The notes beneath the pieces are model-generated. The model ran no database searches. It had not been told where the DNA came from and worked only from the letters and a program-made list of their open reading frames with translations. Source: JAGVSR01 sp963708775 (GTDB taxonomy: Bacteria; Pseudomonadota; Alphaproteobacteria; Rhizobiales; Hyphomicrobiaceae). From it: a stretch of 64,000 nt of DNA. The DNA lies in contig CAVPTI010000002.1 in assembly GCA_963708775.1 (NCBI GenBank), positions 434,001-498,000 on the forward strand. The letters run 5' to 3'. A program made the translations under genes and the position numbers. Below, in pieces: positions 43,698 to 52,718 of the stretch; the stretch's first letter is position 1; every line of letters starts with the position of its first letter.

Positions 43698-43728
43698 CGC
43701 CGGGCCTTCGCCCGGCGTTTTCATTTTC
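43698..43728 (+). terminator. Rho-independent terminator after mmsA
   Basis: An 8 bp GC-rich stem CGCCGGGC / GCCCGGCG with a CTTC loop (43698-43717) is followed by TTTTCATTTTC. It lies 28 bp after the mmsA stop and closes the nine-gene run. Confidence 0.88.
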
Positions 43729-43833
43729 ATTGCCTGATCTGAAACTTGATCTGCGGGGCTCCGTATCTCCCTCCGACAGTTCGAACGGTCAACCTCTCGA
43801 AACCAACCACACATCCCATTCAGGAGAACGGCC

Positions 43834-44121
43834 ATGAAAGTTTGCACACTCGCCGCATTTCTATTCGCTGCATCGACGACGCTTGCCTTCGCAGGTGGCG
43901 ATTTGACCGAGAAGGCGATGCAGGACAGCCCAGGCGTAACGGGAGCTGGCAGCACTTCAAACCCGACTGCGAAACCCGAGACGGGTGGCCTTGCCGAAAA
44001 GGCGATGAAGGATGCGCCGGGCGTGACTGGTGACGGAATGACGGCCAATCCGACATCCAAGCCGGACGACAAGAGCCTGACGGGCAAGGCGATGAAGGAC
44101 CATCCCGGCGTCGGCAAATGA
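43834..44121 (+). CDS. Small secreted protein with 29-residue tandem repeats
   Basis: A 95-residue protein of unknown function. An AGGAGAA ribosome site precedes the ATG. Residues 1-20 are a Sec signal peptide (MKVCTLAAFLFAASTTLAFA). The mature part is two 29-residue repeats (24-52 and 53-81) plus a half repeat (82-95), each built on L-x-[EG]-K-A-M-x-D-x-P-G-V and then a Gly/Thr/Asn/Pro/Lys linker. No cysteines are in the mature chain, and it should be soluble and largely extended. It has its own terminators on both sides, so it is an independent transcription unit. I recognise no named family. Confidence 0.8.
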   Translation: MKVCTLAAFLFAASTTLAFAGGDLTEKAMQDSPGVTGAGSTSNPTAKPETGGLAEKAMKDAPGVTGDGMTANPTSKPDDKSLTGKAMKDHPGVGK

Positions 44122-44125
44122 CCTG

Positions 44126-44167
44126 CAAGGCTGTGGCCCGGAACTTATGTTCCGGGCCACAGCCTTG
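44126..44167. terminator. Strong bidirectional terminator hairpin
   Basis: A perfect 19 bp stem beginning CAAGGCTGTGGCCCGGAAC with a TTAT loop, followed by TTCT on the plus side. It lies 5 bp after the small repeat-protein gene and 15 bp before the end of the convergent fpr gene, so it can end both transcripts. Confidence 0.9.
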
Positions 44168-44182
44168 TTCTAGAGGCGGCGC

Positions 44183-45016
44183 CTATTTTTCAACGAATGC
44201 TTTTTCGATTACGAATTCGCCGGGTGCGCCGCTCGAGCCTTCGGTAAAGCCGCGTGCTTGAAGGAGCGCTTTCATATCGGCAAGCATGTTCGGGTTGCCG
44301 CACATCATCACGCGATCTTCGTCGCCGCCGAATGGCGCGATCCCAAGCTCGGACGTGAGTTTGCCTGTTGCGATGAGATCTGGAATGCGACCCTGGTGAT
44401 GGAACGCTTCACGGGTGACAGTCGCATAGTAGAGCAGTTTTGCTGTTGCGGTCTCGCCCAGGTATTCGTGCCCACGCAAATCGGTCACGACGCTGGTCGC
44501 GAATTGGAGTTCGTCGACCTCGCGGCACCCTTCGACAGCGATCACCTGCTCGAAAGCGTCGTATGTTTCAGGATCGCGAAGGATGCTGGCGAACGGTGCA
44601 AAGCCTGTCCCGGTTGCGAACAGCCAGAGGCGCTTTCCGGGACGCAGGTTCGATAGCAGTAGAGTGCCGGTGGGCTTACCGTTGACGATAATGGTGTCGC
44701 CCACCTGAATATGCTGCAAGCGCGATGTCAGGGGGCCGTTTGGAACCTTGATGGAGAAGAATTCGAGGTGATCGTCGTAGACGGCGCTGGTCATGGAATA
44801 GGCGCGCAGCAGGGGACGTGTCTCGGTTTCCAGGCCGATCATGGCGAACTGTCCGCTCTGGAAGCGGAACGACGGAGCCCGAGTAGTTCGGAACGAGAAC
44901 AGCTTGTCCGTATAGTGGGTTATCGACAGGACCGTTTCGCGTCGAAGCCCTGATCCCAGCGGCCGCTCCGCGGCGATGGGGGTGGCGGGTTCGCGGATAC
45001 TTGCGTCGTCCAGCAT
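44183..45016 (-). CDS. fpr: Ferredoxin--NADP(+) reductase
   Basis: An FAD enzyme that exchanges electrons between NADPH and ferredoxin or flavodoxin, often in oxidative stress and iron-sulfur or haem metabolism. The 277-residue protein has the FAD-binding RAYSMTSAVYDDHLEFFSIKV region (Arg-x-Tyr-Ser motif), GPLTSRLQHIQVGD and the NADP-binding LFATGTGFAPFASILRDPETY. It ends with the subclass-typical FVIEKAFVEK. It diverges from the polysaccharide deacetylase gene across 318 bp. Confidence 0.94.
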   Translation of the reverse strand: MLDDASIREPATPIAAERPLGSGLRRETVLSITHYTDKLFSFRTTRAPSFRFQSGQFAMIGLETETRPLLRAYSMTSAVYDDHLEFFSIKVPNGPLTSRLQHIQVGDTIIVNGKPTGTLLLSNLRPGKRLWLFATGTGFAPFASILRDPETYDAFEQVIAVEGCREVDELQFATSVVTDLRGHEYLGETATAKLLYYATVTREAFHHQGRIPDLIATGKLTSELGIAPFGGDEDRVMMCGNPNMLADMKALLQARGFTEGSSGAPGEFVIEKAFVEK

Positions 45017-45334
45017 GGTCCACTGCTCCGACTGTTACACCACGGGGCGTCCGGCTTGCCTTTTGCAATCGCCCTGCTGACGTTGCGTGCTGTCAAGCAC
45101 ACTAGACACATTGCGCGCCGGAGAAAACCCCCTCTTTAGACAGCGAAATGCCGTCCACGTATTTGACGCTCATATGGTGAGTTGCGCTTCCAGGTCATGA
45201 CGAGGATCAAATGCTGCCCGGCGGCGGATCGCCGCGACGACCCCGCCGCCCCCTGCGCGGTGTCTGTGGGAGCGCCGTCTCGCCCGAAAGTTAACTCGTG
45301 GTATCATGCCCGCCGAATCTCGTGGGGGGACCGG
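45017..45334. promoter_or_regulatory. Divergent intergenic region fpr / polysaccharide deacetylase
   Basis: The 318 bp gap must hold both promoters. An inverted repeat GTGCT-GTCA-AGCAC lies at 45087-45100. On the minus strand TTGACA (45096-45091) within it could be the -35 of fpr, but I find no good -10 at the right distance. No gene is visible. GGGGGGA just before 45335 is the ribosome site for the deacetylase. Confidence 0.35.
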
Positions 45335-46238
45335 ATGCGCTGGATTGCTTTTGCTGCCTTGATGATGCTTGCCGCTACTGCCGTCTCAGCGGGCACGAAT
45401 GATCCCAAGAAGGCCCAGGCTGCCGCACCAGCGTTGCCAAAGCCTTCTTGCGCAAACCCTAACGGCCTGGGTGTTGCGCGCACCGTTGAGATCGACACGA
45501 CGGGGGGGCCGGGCTTTGGCTTCGAGCAGTACAAGGCCTATGACTTCCTCGAGGACAAGGAAGTGGTCCTGACTTTCGACGATGGTCCGCAGGTGCATAC
45601 GACCAAGGCCATCCTCGACGCGCTGCAGAACCACTGCACCAAAGCCACCTTCTTCTCGATCGGGAAAATGGCGCTCGGCATGCCCGAAATTCTGCGCGAT
45701 GTGATCAAGCGCGGCCACACGGTGGGCTCGCATACGATGACGCACGCGAGCATCCGCAAGAAGAAAGATCAGCAGGAAGCGATCGATGAAATGGAGAAGG
45801 GCTTAAGCGCGGTCAAGCGAGCGGCGGGAGCGCCGATCGCGCCGTTCTTCCGCTTTCCGTTCCTGCAGGACAGCCCAGAAATCGCTGACCTATCTTGCCT
45901 CGCGCAACATTGCGGTGTTTTCGATGGATGTGGACAGCTTCGATTTCAAGTTCCGCAATGCAGAGCAGATGGTGAAGGACACCATGGCCAAGCTGGACAA
46001 GAAAGGTAAAGGGATCCTCCTCATGCACGATATCCAGCCGGTAACCGCTAAGGCCATGCCTGGTCTGCTCGATGCATTGAAGGCCGGCGGTTACAAGATC
46101 GTGCATGTCAAGGCCAAAGCGCCAGCGGCGTCGCTAGCCGAATATGACGCTCTCATCGAAAAGGACGTCAAAGGATTGCCAGGCGCGGCTGCGGATCGGC
46201 CGACGGCCAGCATCGTCAAGACCGTGCCAAACGATTGA
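45335..46238 (+). pseudogene. Polysaccharide deacetylase (NodB/CE4 family), split by a +1 frameshift
   Basis: CE4 enzymes remove N-acetyl groups from peptidoglycan or exopolysaccharide sugars. From the ATG at 45335 the protein has a signal peptide (RWIAFAALMMLAATAVSA), the metal-binding TFDDGP (Asp82, Asp83) and HTVGSHTMTH with His133 and His137. The N-terminal frame ends at 46009 after losing homology. The true C-terminus continues one base on, as LTYLASRNIAVFSMDVDSFDF, to 46238. The extra base lies at about 45888-45892 (GAAATCGCTG; dropping C gives PEMLTYLAS). The restored protein is 300 residues. Family motifs are intact on both sides, so a sequence error is likely. Confidence 0.88.
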
Positions 46239-46318
46239 CGGTTCGCCCGCCGCTCCGCCACGCTAATGCCGTTTTGTCGCCGTCACCACAAACGGAGCAT
46301 AACCGTTCGAGGGCGCGC

Positions 46319-47587
46319 ATGACACGGATTTCGCGATTGGCGGCAGTCGCTGTCAGTATGTTCCTGGTGCAGGGGGCTGCACTGGAGTCTGCTTGGGCGG
46401 AGTGCACGGAGGCAACTTTTGCGAAGGCCGTCGATAAGTTCGGCGGGACTTTGCGTAACTACAATGCCGAAGCGCTGCCGCGCATGCGCGCACGCTTAAC
46501 GACATTGGCGGAGAAGAAAGGCTGGACTGGAGAAGATCGTGAAGAACGCGCGATGCTCTATCTCGAAGACGGGCGCCTTAACGAACTCGATACGCGCGCC
46601 AACGAACTCCTGAGCAAGGTCGACCAACTCGGGCAGCCCAACAAGGACGGAACTTACGACTGTAGCAAGCTGGCAGAGATCGAGGCGGCGAGCATTGAAA
46701 TGCTTGCCGTGATGAAGACCAAGGCAGCCTATCTCGACGACAAAGTTGCACGGGAGGTCGGATCGACGGGTTCACAGGCGTCCACTCCGCCCGCTGCCCC
46801 AGCGGCATCTCCGGCAAGCTCGCCACCAGCGGTCGCGAAGACCGAAGCGACACCAGCCAAACCTGCGGGTTCGGCTGAGGCACGCGCGCCCGAACCTGGA
46901 AAGGTCGCGGCCGTTCCCCCGCCAAAGCCCAAACCAAGTGAGCCGCGAGCCGTGGCGGCGGTTCGGCCCGATGGAATTTGGGATTCGCAGTCGAAGTCGG
47001 TTGTTCCGAAACCTTCTGCGGGTGGGGCGCCTATTGCGACGGCGCCAGTTCCTCCCTCTGGAGAGACGAATACGCTTCCACCCGTGACATTCAACTCGTC
47101 AGATCAGGGCTATACGATCGACGAGATCCGTGAAGCGTCACGTGGCTTCTTCGGTGCCACCTCGACCAATCTGGCAAGCGTGATCGAATACGCATTCTCG
47201 AGTTCAGGCCGGCCAACGGGCTACATCCTCGGGACCGAAGGCGGCGGCGCATTTCTCGCGGGGCTGCGCTACGGCAAGGGGACCTTGTATCTGCGCCAGG
47301 GCGGCACGCGCCCAATTCACTGGCACGGGCCGTCGGTGGGATACGACTTTGGGGCCGAGGGGGGCCGTACGCTCATCCTCGTTTACAGCATGCGGGACCC
47401 GGAACAGCTTTATCGCAACTTCACGGGCATCGACGGCTCGGCATACCTCGTCGGCGGCGTGGGCATGACGCTGTTGAAGGGCGGCGACGTGATCATGGCG
47501 CCGATCCGGTCCGGCCTCGGCCTTAGGATCGGGGCGAACATCGGCTATTTGCGGTTCACGTCGCAGCCAACTTGGAACCCGTTTTGA
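46319..47587 (+). CDS. eipA: EipA family envelope protein (DUF1134)
   Basis: A 422-residue exported protein. Residues 1-26 are a signal peptide (RISRLAAVAVSMFLVQGAALESAWA). Residues ~30-140 are helical. The middle (~150-255) is Ala/Pro/Ser-rich and probably disordered. The C-terminal ~160 residues, from SSDQGYTIDEIREASRGFFG to FTSQPTWNPF, form the DUF1134 domain of EipA, which in Brucella is a periplasmic protein needed for envelope stress resistance. The long N-terminal extension is unusual relative to the compact Brucella protein. The start at 46319 is chosen over the open upstream frame because it gives the signal peptide. Neighbouring genes also act on the cell wall. Confidence 0.85.
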   Translation: MTRISRLAAVAVSMFLVQGAALESAWAECTEATFAKAVDKFGGTLRNYNAEALPRMRARLTTLAEKKGWTGEDREERAMLYLEDGRLNELDTRANELLSKVDQLGQPNKDGTYDCSKLAEIEAASIEMLAVMKTKAAYLDDKVAREVGSTGSQASTPPAAPAASPASSPPAVAKTEATPAKPAGSAEARAPEPGKVAAVPPPKPKPSEPRAVAAVRPDGIWDSQSKSVVPKPSAGGAPIATAPVPPSGETNTLPPVTFNSSDQGYTIDEIREASRGFFGATSTNLASVIEYAFSSSGRPTGYILGTEGGGAFLAGLRYGKGTLYLRQGGTRPIHWHGPSVGYDFGAEGGRTLILVYSMRDPEQLYRNFTGIDGSAYLVGGVGMTLLKGGDVIMAPIRSGLGLRIGANIGYLRFTSQPTWNPF

Positions 47588-47648
47588 CTCGGGCATGCGA
47601 TGAAAAGCTGCGGGCGAATTGTCCGCTGCTTGGGGCGATCACATCAAA

Positions 47649-48500
47649 TCAATAGGCCGAGTAGTACTGGCGGACGGCCGCGCGTCGTTTCCTCAAAGCA
47701 GCGGCACGCTGTTTGTTCGCCTGAACGAAATATCGGGGCGGCGCGTCGCCGGGATAGATATATCGCGGCTGGGCATACCCGTAGTTGCCATAGCTGTAAG
47801 GGCTATAGGCATAGCGCATGCGCGGGGCGCTGCCAGGCCGCGCGCGGGCGATCTGCGGTGCGGTATACTTTGGACGGCCGTGAACAGAGATCTGCGTGTG
47901 ATCCTTGCCGTGGCGGGAAACCATCGCGTAGAGCTTGGCGGCATTCGACGGGGACAGTCGCACGCAGCCATGCGATGCCGGAGTGCCAAGCAGGTGGATC
48001 GAACTCGTGGCGTGGATCGCGGCGCCACCCTTGAAGAAAATCGAATGGGGCATCGGCGCGTTGTCGTACTGTTTGGAGTACCACATCTTCGACATCCATG
48101 ACGGCTTGAAGGTGCCGGTCGGTGTTGCATAGCCATAGGCACCGGATGAGACCGCCCAGGTATATTTCTGCTTCCCACTTTCCGTCACAACCATGCGTTG
48201 GGTCGTCAGGTTGATATTGATCAGCAGGGTGGGCTGGGGCGGAGGCGATGGCGGCGCGGCAACGATGGTTTTTTCGGATTCGCTTATCGCCTTTTCCGAC
48301 GGCGCGGCATCGGACGACGTCGCCGTTCCGGTGGTCTCAACACTGCCTGCCGCCGTGTCACCAGAAGCGGCTGAGGGTTCTGCCGACGGTTCTTGGATCG
48401 CGGAAGGCGCGATCTCAATCTCCGGCGCTGGTTCCGCAGTCACAGACAGCGGGATCAATGCGATCCAGCCAAGGACAGCAAGACGGGAAAGGCGGCGCAT
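47649..48500 (-). CDS. L,D-transpeptidase (YkuD domain) with low-complexity tails
   Basis: YkuD enzymes make 3-3 cross-links in peptidoglycan or attach proteins to it. The 283-residue protein has a signal peptide (~1-22), a Pro/Ala/Ser/Glu-rich linker (~23-90) and the catalytic domain (~91-205). The domain has the first His in GGAAIHATSSIH (His163) and the active-site ASHGCVRLSP with Cys179 and Arg181. The C-terminal ~80 residues are Tyr/Arg/Pro-rich (YAYSPYSYGNYGYAQPRY) and basic, suggesting contact with the wall or membrane. A shorter paralogue lies immediately upstream on the same strand. Confidence 0.92.
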   Translation of the reverse strand: MRRLSRLAVLGWIALIPLSVTAEPAPEIEIAPSAIQEPSAEPSAASGDTAAGSVETTGTATSSDAAPSEKAISESEKTIVAAPPSPPPQPTLLININLTTQRMVVTESGKQKYTWAVSSGAYGYATPTGTFKPSWMSKMWYSKQYDNAPMPHSIFFKGGAAIHATSSIHLLGTPASHGCVRLSPSNAAKLYAMVSRHGKDHTQISVHGRPKYTAPQIARARPGSAPRMRYAYSPYSYGNYGYAQPRYIYPGDAPPRYFVQANKQRAAALRKRRAAVRQYYSAY

Positions 48501-48587
48501 GAGAATCGGCTCCAGCTACGCAAAACTTAATGGACCGGTATCGAATTGAATACCCCTCGCAAGACCGAGGCCGGGCGCGGGGCAGTG

Positions 48588-49019
48588 TCAGTTGGTGATC
48601 GAGATGCGCGTGTTCTTCATGCCGTACTGGCGGACAAGGGCGAATAGTTCGCGGGCATGGGCCGGGTGAAGCCGAACGCAACCGCGTGACGCTGGGCCTC
48701 CCAGCTGGCTGACGTGAACGGTGCCATGGATCGCATAGCCGCCGGTGAAGAAGATGGAATTGGGCATCGGGGCGTTGTCGTACTTGCGCGAGTACCAGTT
48801 GGGCTCGAGGCGAAAGGGCCGCCAAGTGCCGGTCGGTGTGTAGTAGCCGCGCTTGGCGGTGGATACAGGCCACTGATACTGCACCCAGCCATCGACGGCG
48901 ACGGTCATCGTCTGAGAGCTTTTATCAACGCGGACTCGAACGTCGGCCGACGCCGGCAGCGACGACAACATTGCTAATGCGGCGGCCATGACCACCGTGA
49001 CAAACAAGCGAATACGCAC
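48588..49019 (-). CDS. L,D-transpeptidase (YkuD domain), compact form with SRGC motif
   Basis: A 143-residue minimal YkuD protein. The GTG at 49019 is chosen because GGGGAGGAG lies 6 bp upstream; the signal peptide then reads MRIRLFVTVVMAAALAMLSSLPASA. Active-site parts are TPTGTW, YAIHGTVHV and ASRGCVRLHP with Cys114. The usual His before Gly-Cys is replaced by Arg112, a variant seen in some alphaproteobacterial members. It shares the NAPMPxSIFF-GG region with the longer paralogue 87 bp downstream, so the pair probably arose by duplication. Confidence 0.9.
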   Translation of the reverse strand: MRIRLFVTVVMAAALAMLSSLPASADVRVRVDKSSQTMTVAVDGWVQYQWPVSTAKRGYYTPTGTWRPFRLEPNWYSRKYDNAPMPNSIFFTGGYAIHGTVHVSQLGGPASRGCVRLHPAHARELFALVRQYGMKNTRISITN

Positions 49020-49193
49020 GCGGAACTCCTCCCCGGAAATGCACGAAAATGTCGACCGCCCAGGGTGCGGCACAGATTGCCGACTATGAGACGGGCGTGG
49101 TTAGCATAACCTTACCCGCTGCCGCCGCTAGCGCCGGTTCCAGCACAAAAGCGATAGGGATCATTACCAAGGGTCTTGGATCTAGGGGATCGA

Positions 49194-50636
49194 TCAGGCA
49201 CGCATTGCAGCGTAGCCGTCGAGCGCGCGCTGGCGGGCGGCGGCGTGGTCGACGATCGGCAGCGGGTACGATTTGCCGAGAACGACGCCGGCCTTGGCCA
49301 GAACGGCGGCGGAAGCCGTCCATGGCGCGTGGATGACATCGTCGGGCAGCTTGCCGATTTCGGGAATCCAATGGCGAACGTACGCCGCCTCGGCATCGAA
49401 TTTTTCACCCTGCGTAATGGGGTTGAAGATGCGGAAGTAGGGCGCTGCATCGGCGCCGGAACCCGCAACCCACTGCCAACTGGCTGCATTCGACGCCAGA
49501 TCGGCATCCACGAGCGTATCCCAGAACCAGGCTTCTCCAGACTGCCAAGGAATGAGGAGGTGTTTGATCAAAAATGACGCCACGATCATGCGCACGCGGT
49601 TGTGCATCCAGCCAGTATGCCAGAGCTGGCGCATACCGGCGTCGACGATCGGATAGCCGGTCTGGCCGCGTTGCCATGCTTTGAGTTTGGCTGCGTCTTC
49701 GTTCCAGGGGAAAGCTGCAAATTCCGCTCTGAAAGGTTGGTCGGGCAAGGTCGGCCAATGGAAGAGCAGGTGATAGGAGAATTCGCGCCAAACGAGTTCC
49801 TTGAGGAACGTCTCCAGCGCAGCGTCACCGCATCCGGCTTTTTCCTGCGCGGCGGTCGCACGGTGCCAGCAGAGGTGCGGCGAGAGCTCACCAAAGTGCA
49901 GGTGCGGCGAGAGACGGGAGGTGCCTTCGACAGCGGGAAGATTGCGGCGGTCCGAATAACCACCCAGAGAGCTTTTCAGGAACGTTTCGAGGCGGGCGTG
50001 AGCCCCCTGCTCGCCGGGTTGCCAAGATTGGCGCATGCCACCGGCCCAATCCGGCTTTGTGGGAAGCAGCTTCCAGTCTGCGAGCTTGTCGCTGGCGACT
50101 TTTTTCGTAATGTTGGGGATCGTCTTTGGGGCCGGAAGAGGCGCGGACGGCGGGCCCAGAGCGGTGAGGGCGCGCCAGAACGGCGTGTAGACCTTGAAGG
50201 GATCGCCGGTTTTGGTGCGCACGTCTTCCGGTTCGCGCAGCATCGCGCTGGCAAAGCGTTTGACGTCGATACCGGTGCTAGTTGAGCGGGCTCTTATTCG
50301 CTCTTCCTGAGCACGAGCCCAGGGTTCGTATGCGCGCGAGAAGTAGAGCGCGGTAGCACCGGTTTCGGCGGCAATCGATGCCAGTTCGTGTTCCGTGTCG
50401 CCGCTGCGAAGCACAAGGGGCGCGCCGAGATCAGCCAGCGACGCGGCGAGCGCGGAGAGAGAATGATGCAACCACCAGAGCGAGGCACTGCCCGGTGCCC
50501 AGTGGCCAGCTGCCTTCAGGTCGTGCACGTAGACTGGAACGACTGGTGCACCGGTGGCGACGGCCGCTGATAAGGCCCGATGGTCGGCGAGCCGCAAATC
50601 GTTGCGGAACCAGACAATAATGGGTTTGGCGGACAT
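49194..50636 (-). CDS. phrB: Deoxyribodipyrimidine photo-lyase
   Basis: Repairs UV-induced cyclobutane pyrimidine dimers using blue light. The 480-residue class I photolyase/cryptochrome protein has an N-terminal antenna domain (IIVWFRNDLRLADHRAL). The FAD-binding catalytic domain follows, with LSPHLHFGELSPH, ELVWREFSYHLLFHWP, GYPIVDAGMRQLWHTGWMHNRVRMIVASFL and WQWVAGSGADAAPYFRIFNP. The second chromophore (folate or deazaflavin) cannot be decided. Confidence 0.96.
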   Translation of the reverse strand: MSAKPIIVWFRNDLRLADHRALSAAVATGAPVVPVYVHDLKAAGHWAPGSASLWWLHHSLSALAASLADLGAPLVLRSGDTEHELASIAAETGATALYFSRAYEPWARAQEERIRARSTSTGIDVKRFASAMLREPEDVRTKTGDPFKVYTPFWRALTALGPPSAPLPAPKTIPNITKKVASDKLADWKLLPTKPDWAGGMRQSWQPGEQGAHARLETFLKSSLGGYSDRRNLPAVEGTSRLSPHLHFGELSPHLCWHRATAAQEKAGCGDAALETFLKELVWREFSYHLLFHWPTLPDQPFRAEFAAFPWNEDAAKLKAWQRGQTGYPIVDAGMRQLWHTGWMHNRVRMIVASFLIKHLLIPWQSGEAWFWDTLVDADLASNAASWQWVAGSGADAAPYFRIFNPITQGEKFDAEAAYVRHWIPEIGKLPDDVIHAPWTASAAVLAKAGVVLGKSYPLPIVDHAAARQRALDGYAAMRA

Positions 50637-50740
50637 TCAGATCCCGGTGAGACTAGACACGGTGGCGAGCAAGCCATCGACGTACCAAGTCAACGTCGTT
50701 CCATGCCGCGCGGATCAGCCGAAGCTTTACCCTGAATGCG

Positions 50741-52552
50741 CTAGTTGAAGAGTAGTTCGAAGATGTTCTTCGGTTTCTTCTTCTTCTGCACTGTCCGGAT
50801 CGGCTTCGAGGACGAGGGGGCGTTCACACGAGGCATGCCCATGGGATCATTCCACGGTGCCCACGCCGTTCCAGTCGGCGCGCCGGAGGACAGGCGGCGG
50901 GTTCCCGCAGCCCCGATCGCGGCCCCGGCCGCCAGGGCACTGACATTCGCCGGTGTGTCGAGCGGAAACTCTTCCGTCAACCCATCGACTGCCGTCACCG
51001 TGATGCGGTTGTCTTCGAAGGACCACGAGGTGGTTTTGCTGCCATCGCTGCCTGATCGCTTGTTTGGCACAATCGTCACCACGCGCTGGCCGGGAATATC
51101 GATCAATGCGGCCATCTCCATCTCGTCAGAGCCGCGATTCGTCTGCAGTTGGCCGGCGGCGAACTTCAAGATGCCGAAGCTCTCGTGCGGAGCCGGTTGA
51201 ACATCCCAGCCGCTCAGCTTGGGGAGGCCTTCGCTGAACATTTCGATCGGCACAGCCACACGCGGGAACGCGTCGTTGATCGCTTCGAACTGCGTACCAT
51301 TGCGAATGACCCGCCAGCCGTCGATTTCGCCGGCCTTAGCGACATCGATGCGGTCACTGCCCGCTGCCGTATCGATCCGCTGGAGAAGTTCGATCGCATC
51401 CTTCGATCCAGGGCGCCACGCGCGCGCGAGTTTTGCATCCGCGATGGCCTGATCGAGCAGGCCCTGTGCTTCTTCGATCTCGGCTTTTGCCCAGAGAACG
51501 TCGCCGCTCTTCGGATCGAGTTTGAGCGCGGTTTCGATGTCCTTTTGACCGACGCCCACCTGTCCCGTCTGCTTGTAGACGAAAGCGCGGTACGCAAATG
51601 CGCGCGCCGAACGCGGATCGAGTTCGATAGCGCGATTGAGGTCTGCAAAGGCTTCATCGAACGCACTGGCGCGCGCCTGCGTCAGGCCGCGTCCGAGATA
51701 TGCCCCGACGTTCTTGGGATCGAGAGTGAGTGCTTGCGTGAAGTCTTTCAGAGCAGCGGGAAGGTCGCGCAGGGCCAGATAGGCCTCACCGCGCAGAACG
51801 TAGATTTCCGGGTTGCTGACGTCGAAGGCGGCGGCACGTGAGACATCCTCGATCGCCTCCTGGTAGTTGGCGATCATCAGTTTTGCCGAGGCGCGGTCGA
51901 GATAACCCTGGACGAAGCGGCTGTCGGCCATGAGTGCACGGGTGAAATCGCGTGCAGCTGAATGCGGGCGCAGCATGGCGAGGTAGACTTGCCCGCGGCC
52001 GGCGAGCGGCGCCGGCATCTGCGGGCTCAACTGCACGGCGCGCGTGTAATCGGCGATAGCATCGCCTTGCTGGCCGAGGCGCACGTAAAGACCGGCGCGA
52101 TTGTTGAAGGCGGACGTGTACCCCGGCGCCAGGAGGATGGCGCGATCGAGATCCTTCAGGGCCTCCTTCAACAGGCCAAGGGAGACGAGCAGGTTGCCGC
52201 GGTTGTTGTAGATGGCTGCATATTCGGGGAAGAGGCCCGCGGCCGCGTTGAAGTCTTCGACGGCAAGTTTGACCTGACCGGCCCGCGCATAGGCAACACC
52301 GCGATCGTTGAGAAGGGTCGCGCGGCGATCGTTGGTGAGCGTGTTGTCGCCCAGCGCCGCCGAATAGGCGTTGATCGCCTCGTTCGTCTGTCCGCGAGCG
52401 AGGTGACCGGCGGCCGTGTCGGCAAGGCTCGACGCGGGACTTGCCGCTCCTTGAGCCAAAACCGGCGAGCAAAGGCCGAGTGCCGCGGCAATGACGGCAC
52501 CACGGATCCAAGCACCCACCGTGTTCCAACCTTTTTCGAGGTCGTCCGACAC
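50741..52552 (-). CDS. Secreted tetratricopeptide repeat protein
   Basis: A 603-residue TPR protein. I set the start at the GTG at 52552, which has AAAGGA 7 bp upstream and gives a signal peptide (WIRGAVIAAALGLCSPVLAQ). The open frame extends 101 codons further but looks non-coding. Residues ~45-390 hold about ten TPR-like helix pairs (for example AAIYNNRGNLLVSLGLLKEALKDLDRAI). The C-terminal ~200 residues are a non-TPR region ending in a Lys-rich stretch VQKKKKPKNIFELLFN. It is likely a periplasmic scaffold; partners are unknown. Confidence 0.8.
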   Translation of the reverse strand: MSDDLEKGWNTVGAWIRGAVIAAALGLCSPVLAQGAASPASSLADTAAGHLARGQTNEAINAYSAALGDNTLTNDRRATLLNDRGVAYARAGQVKLAVEDFNAAAGLFPEYAAIYNNRGNLLVSLGLLKEALKDLDRAILLAPGYTSAFNNRAGLYVRLGQQGDAIADYTRAVQLSPQMPAPLAGRGQVYLAMLRPHSAARDFTRALMADSRFVQGYLDRASAKLMIANYQEAIEDVSRAAAFDVSNPEIYVLRGEAYLALRDLPAALKDFTQALTLDPKNVGAYLGRGLTQARASAFDEAFADLNRAIELDPRSARAFAYRAFVYKQTGQVGVGQKDIETALKLDPKSGDVLWAKAEIEEAQGLLDQAIADAKLARAWRPGSKDAIELLQRIDTAAGSDRIDVAKAGEIDGWRVIRNGTQFEAINDAFPRVAVPIEMFSEGLPKLSGWDVQPAPHESFGILKFAAGQLQTNRGSDEMEMAALIDIPGQRVVTIVPNKRSGSDGSKTTSWSFEDNRITVTAVDGLTEEFPLDTPANVSALAAGAAIGAAGTRRLSSGAPTGTAWAPWNDPMGMPRVNAPSSSKPIRTVQKKKKPKNIFELLFN

Positions 52553-52718
52553 GCCGGATCCTTTCAAGTTGCTGATCGATCTTATTGCCAAATAAGACAC
52601 CGGTTTGGGCAACTCCGCCGTCTGGGTCAATACTGCCAGGGAACCTAAGTCGCGAATATGGCTATCACGGGTGACGGTGCATCTGATGCGCCTCAGCAGA
52701 TACGGAGACGACATATTC

